Source: Varanus komodoensis
Taxonomy: Eukaryota > Chordata > Lepidosauria > Squamata > Varanidae
NCBI RefSeq assembly: GCF_004798865.1
Contig: NW_025335268.1
Coordinates: 76,662,826 to 76,726,825, forward strand
DNA length: 64,000 bases
Reading direction: 5' to 3'
The notes under the pieces were generated by a model. The model had not been told where the DNA came from. It did no database searches and saw only the letters and a list, made by a program, of their open reading frames with translations. Every line of letters begins with the position of its first letter. Position 1 is the stretch's first letter. Below, one piece after another: positions 13,408-21,805 of the stretch. Both the position numbers and the translations under genes were made by a program.

Positions 13408-13602
13408 CCAGTGTGATTAGTGGCTAAGAGTATGAGACTGGGACTAGGAGATCTGGGTTCTAGGCCCCACTCAGCCATGAACCAAGGTGGCCCTGGGTCA
13501 GTCACAAACTCTCAGCCCAGGATTCTGGTTGGGAGGGTAATACTGAGAGGAGGAGGAGAATTGTGTGAGCTGCTCTGAGTTCCTCGAAAGAAAAACAAAT
13601 CA
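13408..13602 (+). repeat. tRNA-derived SINE
   Basis: Head TTAGTGGCTAAGAG, a B-box-like GGGTTCTAGGCCC, then CTGGGTCAGTCACAAACTCT, a GAGGAGGAGAATTGTG block and the CTGAGTTCCTCGAAAG end. It is the most complete forward copy in the window. Confidence 0.75.
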
Positions 13603-14967
13603 ATAAGACTGGCTGGCTCAGCATGGCCTTGAATGTTGGTCATTGATCACTTGAGGTCTGCGAGGGCTCGAACGTGGGGTGGAAAGGCGTGATGGCTACC
13701 AGCCATTTGTGGTGGGATCCGACAGGAAGGCTGGGCAAGACGTGCCTGAGGAATCCTGGCACAGCTTTCCTTTCCGCAGCCCTTCCGACCTTCCACAACC
13801 CGCCCCGTCCTGCCCACTCCTATCTCATCTGCCAGACAACTCCACGCAGGGGCAGCCCTCTCTTTCCAGAGGAAATCAAGGCTGCAGGACGGTCACCTTC
13901 GTGCCCAGCACGCCTTCCTCCACACAAAAGTCGGCTTGCTGGGAGGAGGTTGCCCCCAGCCCCGGCATCCGCAGCAGCGTCAGCACGGAAACTGGGTCAA
14001 GCAGATCACTACAGGGGAGAAGTAGTCTCGGCGTGGCAGAGGCAGGGTCCCCACCGCCCTTCTTAATATTCTACAGCACCGACCAGGGGCTGCCCTCCTC
14101 CCGCACCACCCGCACCGGAGGAGGCGTCTCTCCCTTGCTCATCAGCCGGTCCATCACCCGCTTTGTACAGAAAAGCGTTCCGTGTTTCGGCATAATCAAT
14201 GCGACCGGAGGCATATCGTGGGAACGGTTCTTCTGTCTAGTGGCACGCGCGTGTCAGCTACAGACCAAGGATGTGGAATCCGAGGCAGGTTGTGGGATTG
14301 CGGGGGGGCGGGGGAGTCGCGGGGAGAGGAAACGGCTTTCAAGGAGATCCGTGGCTCATCATCTCCCTGTACCACCCACCGCGTCTTGTCAGGCGATCGC
14401 TTCTGGAACCAAAACAGCCGCCAAAGCCCTTCTGACACGCACAAATCGCTCGTTCTGATGAACGCCTCACCAAAACGCGCGCGCGAGCGCACACACACCG
14501 AGGCATCAACTTTGCGTTCAGCCCGGAACCTCTCGCCCCGTCTGCCCCCCACGTCGGCGGGCTCTTCCCTTCCCCACTTTCTCCCAAGAGGGGCAAAAGT
14601 TCTTCTCGCCAAAGCGTCATCGGCGCAATTACGGGGCGGCGAGAGTGCGCAAAGGAACGGCGGCAACCGGCAGCGTCCATTTATTCTGGGCCACACCTCC
14701 CAAGGATGCCCGGCAGCACAACTGTTAAACCTCCCCCCTTCTTGCTTCTCCCTTCCTCGGGCATCGACCGACTCATCGCACAAACAACTCTCCGCTTCCA
14801 CTTTCTCTTCCCGGCACCCCCGAAAGCCTACCCAGAGGGTCTGCCTTGGCCGCCACCCACCCATCCGGCGCCCCTGCAGCGCAGCCCGAGGCAGAGGTGG
14901 CCGGCGCTAAGGTCGCATCAAGGGGAAGAAGGGAGCGGGGCGCGAGGCTCGGGCGGGTTCCACTTAC

Positions 14968-15418
14968 GCACTGCCTCCTGCTTGGGATCCAGGCTGTGTA
15001 TAACCCCTTGGACGCCGCCGATCCGGCCGTGCAGCGCCCGGATCCGGCGGTGGGTGAGCTGGATGTCGCCCTCGATCTCCTGGAAGAGGGCGCAGGCATG
15101 CCTGGCCACATCGGAGAGCTGCCGGAGGATCCGCGAGAGAGCCACGTTGCTGACCGAGCACAGGTCCAGCATCATCAGCGCCGCCGCCGCCGCCGCCTCC
15201 TTCCCATCGGCGGGGAGCACCACGGCCAGCCCCGCGGCAGCCTCCCCCTCCGGCTCGTCCGCCGCCGCCGCCTCCCCGGACTCCTCTCGCTGGCTCCCGG
15301 GCTGCTGCGGCGGCGGCGGCGGCGGCAGCTCGCAGCCCGCACTCTCGTCCAGCACCGAGGCGACCTGCTGCTGCCTGCAGAGCCACTGGGGCTCCACGAT
15401 CCGCTTGGCGAAAGGCAT
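14968..15418 (-). CDS. NHS: NHS actin remodelling regulator, first coding exon (partial gene)
   Basis: This exon encodes 150 codons plus one base. Residues 1-16 read [16 protein letters not shown], the start I recall for vertebrate NHS. A low-complexity linker follows, with six prolines at 32-37 and alanine runs near 50-53 and 75-80. The conserved block starts at [10 protein letters not shown] (82-91), continues through [16 protein letters not shown] and DIQLTHRR, and ends DPKQEAV at 144-150. This block is the WAVE-homology part of the family, reported to bind Abi/WAVE complex partners; NHS acts at actin-rich edges and cell junctions and is linked in humans to cataract and dental defects. The exon ends in GTG C followed by GTAAGTG, a consensus donor in phase 1, which fits a proline as the next residue as in human NHS. 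The start has G at -3. The frame is also open upstream to another ATG at 15541. The linker is shorter than I recall for human. NHSL1 and NHSL2 fit worse because NHSL2 starts MPFYRRTVVPQ. Later exons lie beyond the window. Confidence 0.93.
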
Positions 15419-16250
15419 GGCAGAAGGGGGCTCCGAGGACGCAGCAGGCTGCGGGCGCCGCGCTTTATTCCCGGGGGGCGCTGCAGAAAGCCGCTTGTCC
15501 TTCCGAGCCACCAGGCGCCGTGAGCACCGGTCCCGCAGCAAGGGTCGCCCTCCTTCCCAGCGGGGCTTGACGTGCCGTCCCTCCGCCCGCCGCCGCGCCC
15601 CTGCTTCACTGGCTAGCAGCCGGCATCGGATGGCGAGTCGCCCCCCATGGTCTCCGCCCGCCGCTCTCCGATCGGGTCCCCGGCACTAGAGAAGGGGCCG
15701 CGCCGCGTCCCTGGCCACCTTCGCCGCTCGCGTACCAGTTGCTTCCTTCCCACCCGCCCCTCTTCCTCGCCCCGCTTTCGCCGCTGCGCTGCTTCTCCCG
15801 GAGAGCTCCCGACGCGGTCTGCCGTCCCTCGCTTCCCTGCACAGCCCCAGCTTTCAACGCGAGAGAGCGAGGTGGATTTTAAACGGACGGCTTGAAAACC
15901 CGGAGAAAGGGATTCGCCTCAATCTTTTGTGAGGAGGCGGCGGCGGCGGCTGCAGGCAGGCAGGCAGGCAGGCAGGGACACCCACTCGCGCGAAAGGCGG
16001 TGCAGGGAGTGCGAGGGAGAGGTATTCCCCCTTGTGACCGCACGGGGTCACTGCAGCCCCCACGGCGCGGCCGCCTGCCAAGCCACCATCAAAGCGCTGA
16101 AGGATGAAAACAGGAGAAGAAAGAGCAGAAGGGAACGCGAGGCGGGGCTGGGAGGGTTTAAAACTTTGGCAGCCAAAGCAGAACGTAACTTTCAAGATAG
16201 GCCCGTGGAGAAAGCAAAGGAGTGTATCTGTGCGCTTTAAAGGGCTTAGG
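15419..16250 (-). promoter_or_regulatory. NHS: NHS 5' UTR and CpG-island promoter
   Basis: This is the GC- and CpG-rich stretch directly upstream of the NHS start on the minus strand. It holds GC-box-like cores (for example the C-rich run near 15750-15775), a GGC run at 15936-15950 and a GGCA tetranucleotide run at 15953-15976. I see no convincing TATA box, which is usual for CpG-island promoters with dispersed starts. The transcription start cannot be placed from sequence alone. Open frames here on both strands are products of base composition. Confidence 0.7.
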
Positions 16251-16345
16251 GGAACCTCTCCCTCCTCAGATGTTCCTCAACTCCAGCTCCCATCACACAG
16301 GGTCAACCAGCCAATATTCCAGTAAAGCAACATCTGGAGGCATCC
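16240..16345 (+). mobile_element. hAT-like palindromic MITE, worn copy
   Basis: Shows CTCAGATGTTCC, an AACTCCAGCTCCCATCA core and the opposite arm AACATCTGGAGGC, matching the family seen at 10671 and 19387. It sits at the upstream edge of the NHS promoter island. Confidence 0.5.
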
Positions 16346-16494
16346 GGATCTTCAGCCCTGCTTTAACTAGAAATACCACTGTAGCAATCAGAACCTTCCT
16401 CTTCTATGGAGTCCCTGTGTGGGTTTCCAAGCAAACGGCTAGTCTTGGTTTAAAAGTCATGGAGATATTATCCACTGCACATAGCCTACTAAAG

Positions 16495-16885
16495 GAACCC
16501 CACCTGTGGACGTGGCTCCAGTGAGGGGGTCTTCTCAGGGATGGCACCCCAGCTGTGGAATCCCATGTCTTGAAAGGTCTGTGTGATGTCAAGGGAAGAC
16601 CCTTTTTCTCTCCAAGCCTGTTACCATCAGTTGCCTCTGATATGGTGTTCTAGATATATGCCTAATGCCATTACATAAGTAGAATGAATATTCATATATA
16701 TTTTAATTTTTAAATAAATAATACATAGGATAAAAAAGTGACTCTCTTTGCAGATTAACATTGCAAAATTTTACTGTGCTGTAAACAGTAAAATTTTACT
16801 GTTTACATTGCATTTAATGACTTTAAGTTTTGCTTTGTGAACCACTCAGAAAGCTCCAGCTAATGGGCAGTTCAGAAATAAAATG
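16495..16885 (+). repeat. LINE 3' part (CR1/L2-like)
   Basis: The part around GGGATGGCACCCCAGCTGTGG resembles the APRLWNSLP-type end of a CR1/L2-group reverse transcriptase ORF, no longer open. An AT-rich 3' UTR follows, with a worn GAACCACTCAGAAAGCTCC/GGGCAGTTCAGAAATAAAAT terminus. It is interrupted by the 26-bp palindrome at 16781-16806. Confidence 0.55.
16781..16806. repeat. Perfect 26-bp palindrome
   Basis: Each half is GTAAACAGTAAAA; the second half is its exact reverse complement with no spacer. A partial direct copy of the inner sequence (AAAATTTTACTGT) lies just before it at 16765-16777. Confidence 0.9.
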
Positions 16886-17550
16886 CATAAGTCTCAATGC
16901 TCAGCAGCAAGTAGATGCCCAGAATTGTCCCGAACAATGCTCAGTCACTGAACTCTGCAAATACCTTCCCTAGATGGACATAGAATTTGAGAGCCAGTAC
17001 TCCAAACAAACAATTGTGTACATTTAACATAATGCCAGAATTACAAGCAATGCCCTTTGATATAAGAGATCAAACAAGCATGTAGGAGATAAAACGCAAG
17101 CCTGCTTAAGCCTCCTCACATTTTCTAGCATTCTTTGCCTGGTTTATAGGCATAAACACAATGGACAGCGGCTACCTGCTTTGGTGCTCAGCAGAGGTCT
17201 GGTTCTTGCTAAGGCTTTTGCTGTCATTCAAGAAGCTGAGTTGAAGATGGCTTAGGCTGTCATCCCAAATGCATGCAGTGGGATGGAATCTCCATGGGAC
17301 AGAGATCACTTCCCAGACTGTGTTTTTGCCATGGAGCCACGCCAAACTGTGTGGTGGCATCAAGGCATCAAGAAATCAGGTGAAGACATGTCCTTTACTT
17401 GGGGGACAGGGGGAAACTGAGGGCAACTGCCCTGGTCCAACATTTGAATAAAGCCACAGTAACACTGACAAATAGTGTGCTCCAACAGAGAAGAACCTTC
17501 AGAAATTCCTTAAATATGGAGAAATCAGGTGATAAATAGATATGTGTAAA
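16886..17550. other. Upstream flank, nothing recognised
   Basis: AT-rich DNA with no coding signal and no repeat I can name. Confidence 0.5.
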
Positions 17551-17645
17551 ATAGCCTTCCTCAAACTGAGAGATGGTTGATTGTAGTCCAACCTCCTGAT
17601 GAGCTGGACTACAACTGCCAGCATCCCAAGCCAGCATGCCAACTC
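17551..17645 (+). mobile_element. hAT-like palindromic MITE, worn copy
   Basis: GATTGTAGTCCAACCTCC and AGCTGGACTACAACTGCCAG face each other, matching the two inner arms of the palindromic family. Confidence 0.45.
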
Positions 17646-18384
17646 TAGGCTGTTTTATTAGACCAGAGATTGCCACTAGTACCAGTGTTTTGAAATGCAA
17701 CTCTTCTGTTTCATTACAGTTGTCCTGATAGAAGCTGTAGTTCAGCACAACCAGGGAGCATTAGTCCCACACAACCAAGGATCTGGACTATTTCAGTTTC
17801 AGGAACATCCATCAAGCAAAGTAATTGCCATGACTACCGCTATGCAAAACAGAGCTCCATACCATAAGCAGGTAAGAAAAGCCTGCAAGGTCCAGCCAAG
17901 GGACCATCTAGTACAACTTTCTGCTTGCCCCCGTGGCCTAGAAGCACCTCTAGCCTGCTGCTGCCTTCAATAAAAGTTATTCACTGATTCTGAACAAGGA
18001 CGTCATATTTAATTTTACAATTCTACTAAAATTTAGGAAAAGGCCAAGGAAGAAAAAGAGAACTCCCTTACCCCAATACATGTACTTGTTCCTTCTGACC
18101 ATGGCAGCTGGTTAACCAAAATAGTAGCCTCCCGAGAGGAAATATGTATTCCTTAAATCCAAGCATAATTGTTCAGACAAACACCTGGAAAAAACATAGG
18201 ACACTGTTTGGCTTAACCCAAAACATTTTCCCTAGAAGCCATTATCTTCTGATGTATAGGTACACTGTTCCATAGGCAAAATATTTAAGTGGGATACAAT
18301 CCACCTGGTATTAACATAATATCTCCCCTGGCTGGAGCAGTAGAAGTGGTAGGTTGCTTTGCTTTTCAAATGTTGTTTGAATGC
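17646..18384. other. Upstream flank, nothing recognised
   Basis: The 92-codon open frame at 17695-17973 has no recognised features. Confidence 0.5.
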
Positions 18385-18640
18385 CATCAAGCTGTCTCTG
18401 AATTAAGGCGAACCCAGAAATGAAAGCCCTCCAAGATATCCTGTCCATGCCAGTCCTGCTCAGCTCTTGTAAGTTCAAGGCTGTGGCTTCCTTTATGAAG
18501 TCAGTCCATCTCCTTGTTAATTTTCCTCTTCTTCTGCCCTCAACTTTCCTTAGGTTAATGTCTTCTCCAGGAAGCCTTGCTTCACATGCTGTGTCCAAAG
18601 AATGAGAGCTTCAGTCTTCTTGTTATTGTTTCCAGTCCAT
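18385..18640 (-). mobile_element. RTE-type LINE, 3' coding fragment
   Basis: Minus-strand translation gives TEALILWTQHV, QGFLEKTL, KVEGRRRG, FIKEATALNLQELSR and RAFISGF, ending QRQLDGI. This is the post-reverse-transcriptase C-terminus of an RTE-clade LINE related to, but not the same as, the BovB copy at 25501. A frame change lies in the FLEKTL/KVEG region. It is 5' truncated. Confidence 0.65.
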
Positions 18641-18651
18641 ACCAAACATGA

Positions 18652-18775
18652 AATGGACCAATTCCATAAAAGAATCCACAGTGAGTTTACAAGAGCAGGG
18701 CTGTCAAGAGCAGGACATTCTGGAGGGTGTTCATTCATAGGGTCACCATAAGTCAGAGACAACTTGACAGCATTT
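18652..18775 (+). mobile_element. RTE-type LINE, 3' terminal fragment
   Basis: Carries the same C-terminal region as 18385-18640 but in the opposite orientation: AGCAGGGCTGTCAAGAGCAG, GTTCATTCATAGGGTCACC, then AAGTCAGAGACAACTTGACA at the 3' end. Because both pieces include the same 3' part, they are two insertions and not one twin-primed copy. Confidence 0.65.
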
Positions 18776-19386
18776 TACAATAAAGAAGTTAATTTATGGT
18801 GTAATTCAGTGCATGTTTACACGGAAAAAGGTCCTACAACTCCCATGAGCTGGAAAGTGAAATGCTATTTAATGTCTGAACATTCACTGAATTGCAGCCT
18901 TATTCTCTTTAAACTCCTGAACTTCTTGACCATCAGCTTTTCAATTTGACAATTTTCCTCATTGGGATCTTCCTAGCATACCTTTCCCCAGCTTCTGTTC
19001 TCTCCCAGATGATTTGAACTACATCCCCCATCAACTCTAATAAGCCATCTTGGCCAAGGCTATAGAGGTATTTCTAGCTCTACTGAGAGAAGACAGTATA
19101 GAAAAGCTTTAAATAAATAAATATTAATAGCTGTAGGAATTTGTGTTGCAGCTGCTGCTGTAACCCATCACTTATACCCTGCACTTAATTTTATGTATGT
19201 TGCAATTTTTCTAATGTTCCTACTTTTCCTATATTATTTAGCTATTCTAATTTAGAAGGTAGTTAATTATTACTTTTTGCAGCAATTAGTACTCTCATTG
19301 CTATCAGTAATTTATTAACTAATAACAGAGTATGTTTTATCCAGATATTAACTCAAACTTCCCAGCAATTTCCAATTATCCTGGCA
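18776..19386. other. Upstream flank with an AT-rich block
   Basis: A half-copy of the palindromic family may lie at 19010-19075 (GATTTGAACTACATCCCCCA). The rest is AT-rich with TAATTA cores; the block at 19200-19370 is noted as a possible conserved element. Confidence 0.4.
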
Positions 19387-19520
19387 TAGAAGCGGGCAAT
19401 TTGTGGCTCTCCAGATGTTTTGGCCTATAACTCCTATCAGCCCTAGCCAATATACACAGTGAGGGAATGATGGGAGTTATAGATTTATACATCTGGAGAG
19501 CTACAACTTTCCTACCCCTG
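19387..19520 (+). mobile_element. hAT-like palindromic MITE, near-full copy
   Basis: The left end AGCGGGCAATTTGTGGCTCT pairs with the right end, which reads CAGGGGTAGGAAAGTTGTAG inward. The CAGGGGT start is typical of hAT termini. Inner arms CTCTCCAGATG/CATCTGGAGAG pair exactly. Confidence 0.72.
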
Positions 19521-20056
19521 TTTTAAAGATAAGTTTTATCCCGTGATTGCATAGATCTATTTAAGCATTTTCACTGGTTACTAGTAAGAAGTGAGCCATT
19601 CCGCAAGTTCCTTTTTTAATATGTTGTCCAGTTCCATTTTTTAGATGTCTGGATCACTTCTGGTTTGGCCTCAAAATGGATATAAGACCAGGCCTTGCTG
19701 AAACTTCCCTCCATAGACATATCAGTTGCCTAATTCAGCCTGTGCCTCATTTTGTCTTTCCTTATGCTCTTGCCAGCTGTGTGTCTTCTATGTTGCTTCT
19801 GTGCAGTCTAGAAAGGGATAGGAGGTCACCGGAAAAGCCTAAGAACATCTGTGAGCCCTCAAACACAAACATTAAACAAACTGGGTGGGGCAAGAGAAAG
19901 AACCAAAATGTTTTCTCCCTCTTGCATCTGCTAACCAATATTGAGTAAGAAGGGTGTTGTTGTTTTTTTTAAGTGACATTTCTCTTTCAGTTGTTTCTCA
20001 TGGTAAAATGAACTTGCCCCACTAATTTATGATGTATTCACTCGTTAGTTCCAGAA
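19521..20056. other. Upstream flank, nothing recognised
   Basis: No coding or repeat signal I can name. Confidence 0.5.
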
Positions 20057-20235
20057 AATGGTGTAATGCTTAGAATATTGGACTAGGGTCAGAAAGACCC
20101 CGCTTCAACTCCCTACTTAGCTATCTAGTGAGACACCTTCAAATGAGCCTACCTCACAAGGTTGCTGTGGAGATAAAATGCAGGAAGGCATTATTTTGAC
20201 TTCTTGGAAACTAGGTGGGTTAAAAGTAGATAATA
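20057..20235 (+). repeat. tRNA-derived SINE
   Basis: Head AATGGTGTAATGCTTAGAAT, B-box-like GCTTCAACTCCC, then CCTACCTCACAAGGTTGCTG and a TGGGTTAAAAGTAGATAATA-like end. More worn than the copy at 13408. Confidence 0.65.
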
Positions 20236-21690
20236 ATTCCCAATGAATAGCTCCTAATTCTAACATACAGAAGGTTGTGTGCAGATGTTCCATCTTTTTT
20301 ATTATTATATTTTTTCAGTTAGAAAAAAAAGACTCAAGCAGCAGTGGGAACACATGCGATAGGTCGGGGTTATTGAAGTTCACTATGTCTAGACTCTCAT
20401 AAGATCGGTCCATCCCCTTAATATTTCATGAATGGGCTGGGAAACTCAGAGATAAGAGCTGCTTTGGGAATCATTCAACATCTATTTTTCAGAAGGTAGC
20501 AATTGGTCAGACAAGTCCAAGAGTAGCCCTTATCTTATTTTAACTGCTAACAACTTTTCTCAGTTTAAAAAGAGTTTTACATTTTTTGTGAAAGGCTGCT
20601 AAGCCCCTCCTTCCCACAGCACATACTGGTTTCTAGATTTCACGAGGGCAGAAATGTTTGAAAATGAAAATTAACAGGTGCAGCTTCTGCCATCATAGGT
20701 GAGACGTTACCCCACATGTCTCCATTTTATGCAGCTAGCAAAGACACAGACACATAAGAAATCTGGCAAGTCTAGCAAAGATGCAAGTATTTTTGTTTTA
20801 ATTGTCTATTTAGTCAAAGGATCAAGCAGTAACAGCATACCCAAGGACAGGTAGTGGGAGTACCACATTTTTAGTGGAAGCCAAAAACTAAAGGCTATAC
20901 CCCATTTCCAGACACTTTTCAACATGTGCAGGAGCTTTATCTTCATGAAACCCATTGAAAGTAGGTCATTATCTTTATTTTGCTGATGGGAAATTCAAGC
21001 TGGAAGAGGAAACTACACAAGGCCAGTCCCATTCAGGCTGAGCAGGAATTGGAAACAAGACATCCCTCAAGGTCAAGCTTCTTGGCTCTCTGAAAATATG
21101 TAAGAAGAAGTGACCGTTCATTTTCAGTATCTCTCCACACAGAAAAAGCACCTTAAAATGTTTAAGTCATGCTGAGGAAGGAATGTGGTGCTTTAAGGCA
21201 AATCTTCCCATCTCCTAGTCATCCTCAACAGAATCTGTACCTATAGGATACATAATAAAATTGTTTATTGGAAGTGTCAAATCCGTGCTATTTCACGGGT
21301 GATTATTGGTTTAAACTTGTTTGCTCGAAATGGCACTTTCACACAGATTTCCTATATCTTGGCATGTGCCTGGAAATGTGGCTGTTAATTCCTAATCAGC
21401 TTGAATAAGCAAGAAGCAACAGGCCTCCTGCTTTTGTGTGAGTCTAGCTCATCCTTTTATTTGCATCCCCTTAGGCGTGAGGAGGGCAGGAAGTGGCGTG
21501 TGATCACCAACTGCTGCCTGTGGTTCTTCTCCTTGGCACACGCCGTGCATCAGTCTTCAGATATTGTTGCATAACTCAAAAGCCATCAGGCTTTTGTAAT
21601 TTGTTTTTACAACTACCATTTATTTGTTACTTAATGCATCAATTATCAAGAGTAAGCAAGGCAGTCCCTGCCCTCAGGCTTACAAGTGGA
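20236..21690. other. Upstream flank, possible conserved block
   Basis: No gene is seen. The stretch 21260-21440 lacks repeat features and is listed as a candidate conserved element. Confidence 0.4.
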
Positions 21691-21805
21691 AACAGGGCTG
21701 GGGAACATGTGCCCTCCCCCAGAGTCCAACTTCCATCAGCCAGAATAACTAATAGCACTGGAGGATAGGAATTAGAGTGTAATATCTGAAGGGCTACACA
21801 GAAAG
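21691..21805 (+). mobile_element. hAT-like palindromic MITE, worn copy
   Basis: Starts GGCTGGGGAACATGTGCCCTC and keeps AGAGTCCAACTTCCATCAGC plus the far arm GAAGGGCTACA. Heavily substituted. Confidence 0.45.

Larger units (their letters stand above)
1..14967 (-). other. NHS: Start of NHS intron 1 (continues beyond the window)
   Basis: The intron begins at the GTAAGTG donor next to exon 1 and runs toward position 1. No candidate for the next NHS exon (conserved SNLD and APWHQ type motifs in the family) appears in the translations, so the window covers only the 5' part of the intron. NHS intron 1 is very long in mammals, which fits. Repeats inside it are listed separately. Confidence 0.85.
13650..16250. 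promoter_or_regulatory. CpG island over NHS exon 1
   Basis: CG dinucleotides are dense here and scarce in the surrounding DNA. The island covers the promoter, the exon and about 1.3 kb of the start of intron 1. It includes an alternating CG tract near 14475-14490 that runs into a CA tract. The edges are judged by eye. Such islands normally mark unmethylated germline promoters. Confidence 0.85.

Noticed and set aside
13679-14910. Plus-strand frames of 259 and 242 codons and a 222-codon minus frame
   Set aside because: Overlapping frames on both strands in CpG-rich intron 1, with no domain and no splice context.
14968-15418. Assignment to NHSL1 or NHSL2
   Set aside because: NHSL2 begins MPFYRRTVVPQRLC, and the [16 protein letters not shown] start and DPKQEAV end are those of NHS.
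15175-15609. Arg/Gly-rich 144-codon minus frame
   Set aside because: Alternative frame of NHS exon 1; it would be all low complexity.
14706-15689. 327-codon plus-strand frame over the CpG island
   Set aside because: It is antisense to NHS exon 1, Ser/Pro/Ala/Arg-rich, and open because of GC content.
16495-16885. NHS upstream exon in this stretch
   Set aside because: It reads as the tail of a LINE on the opposite strand to NHS.
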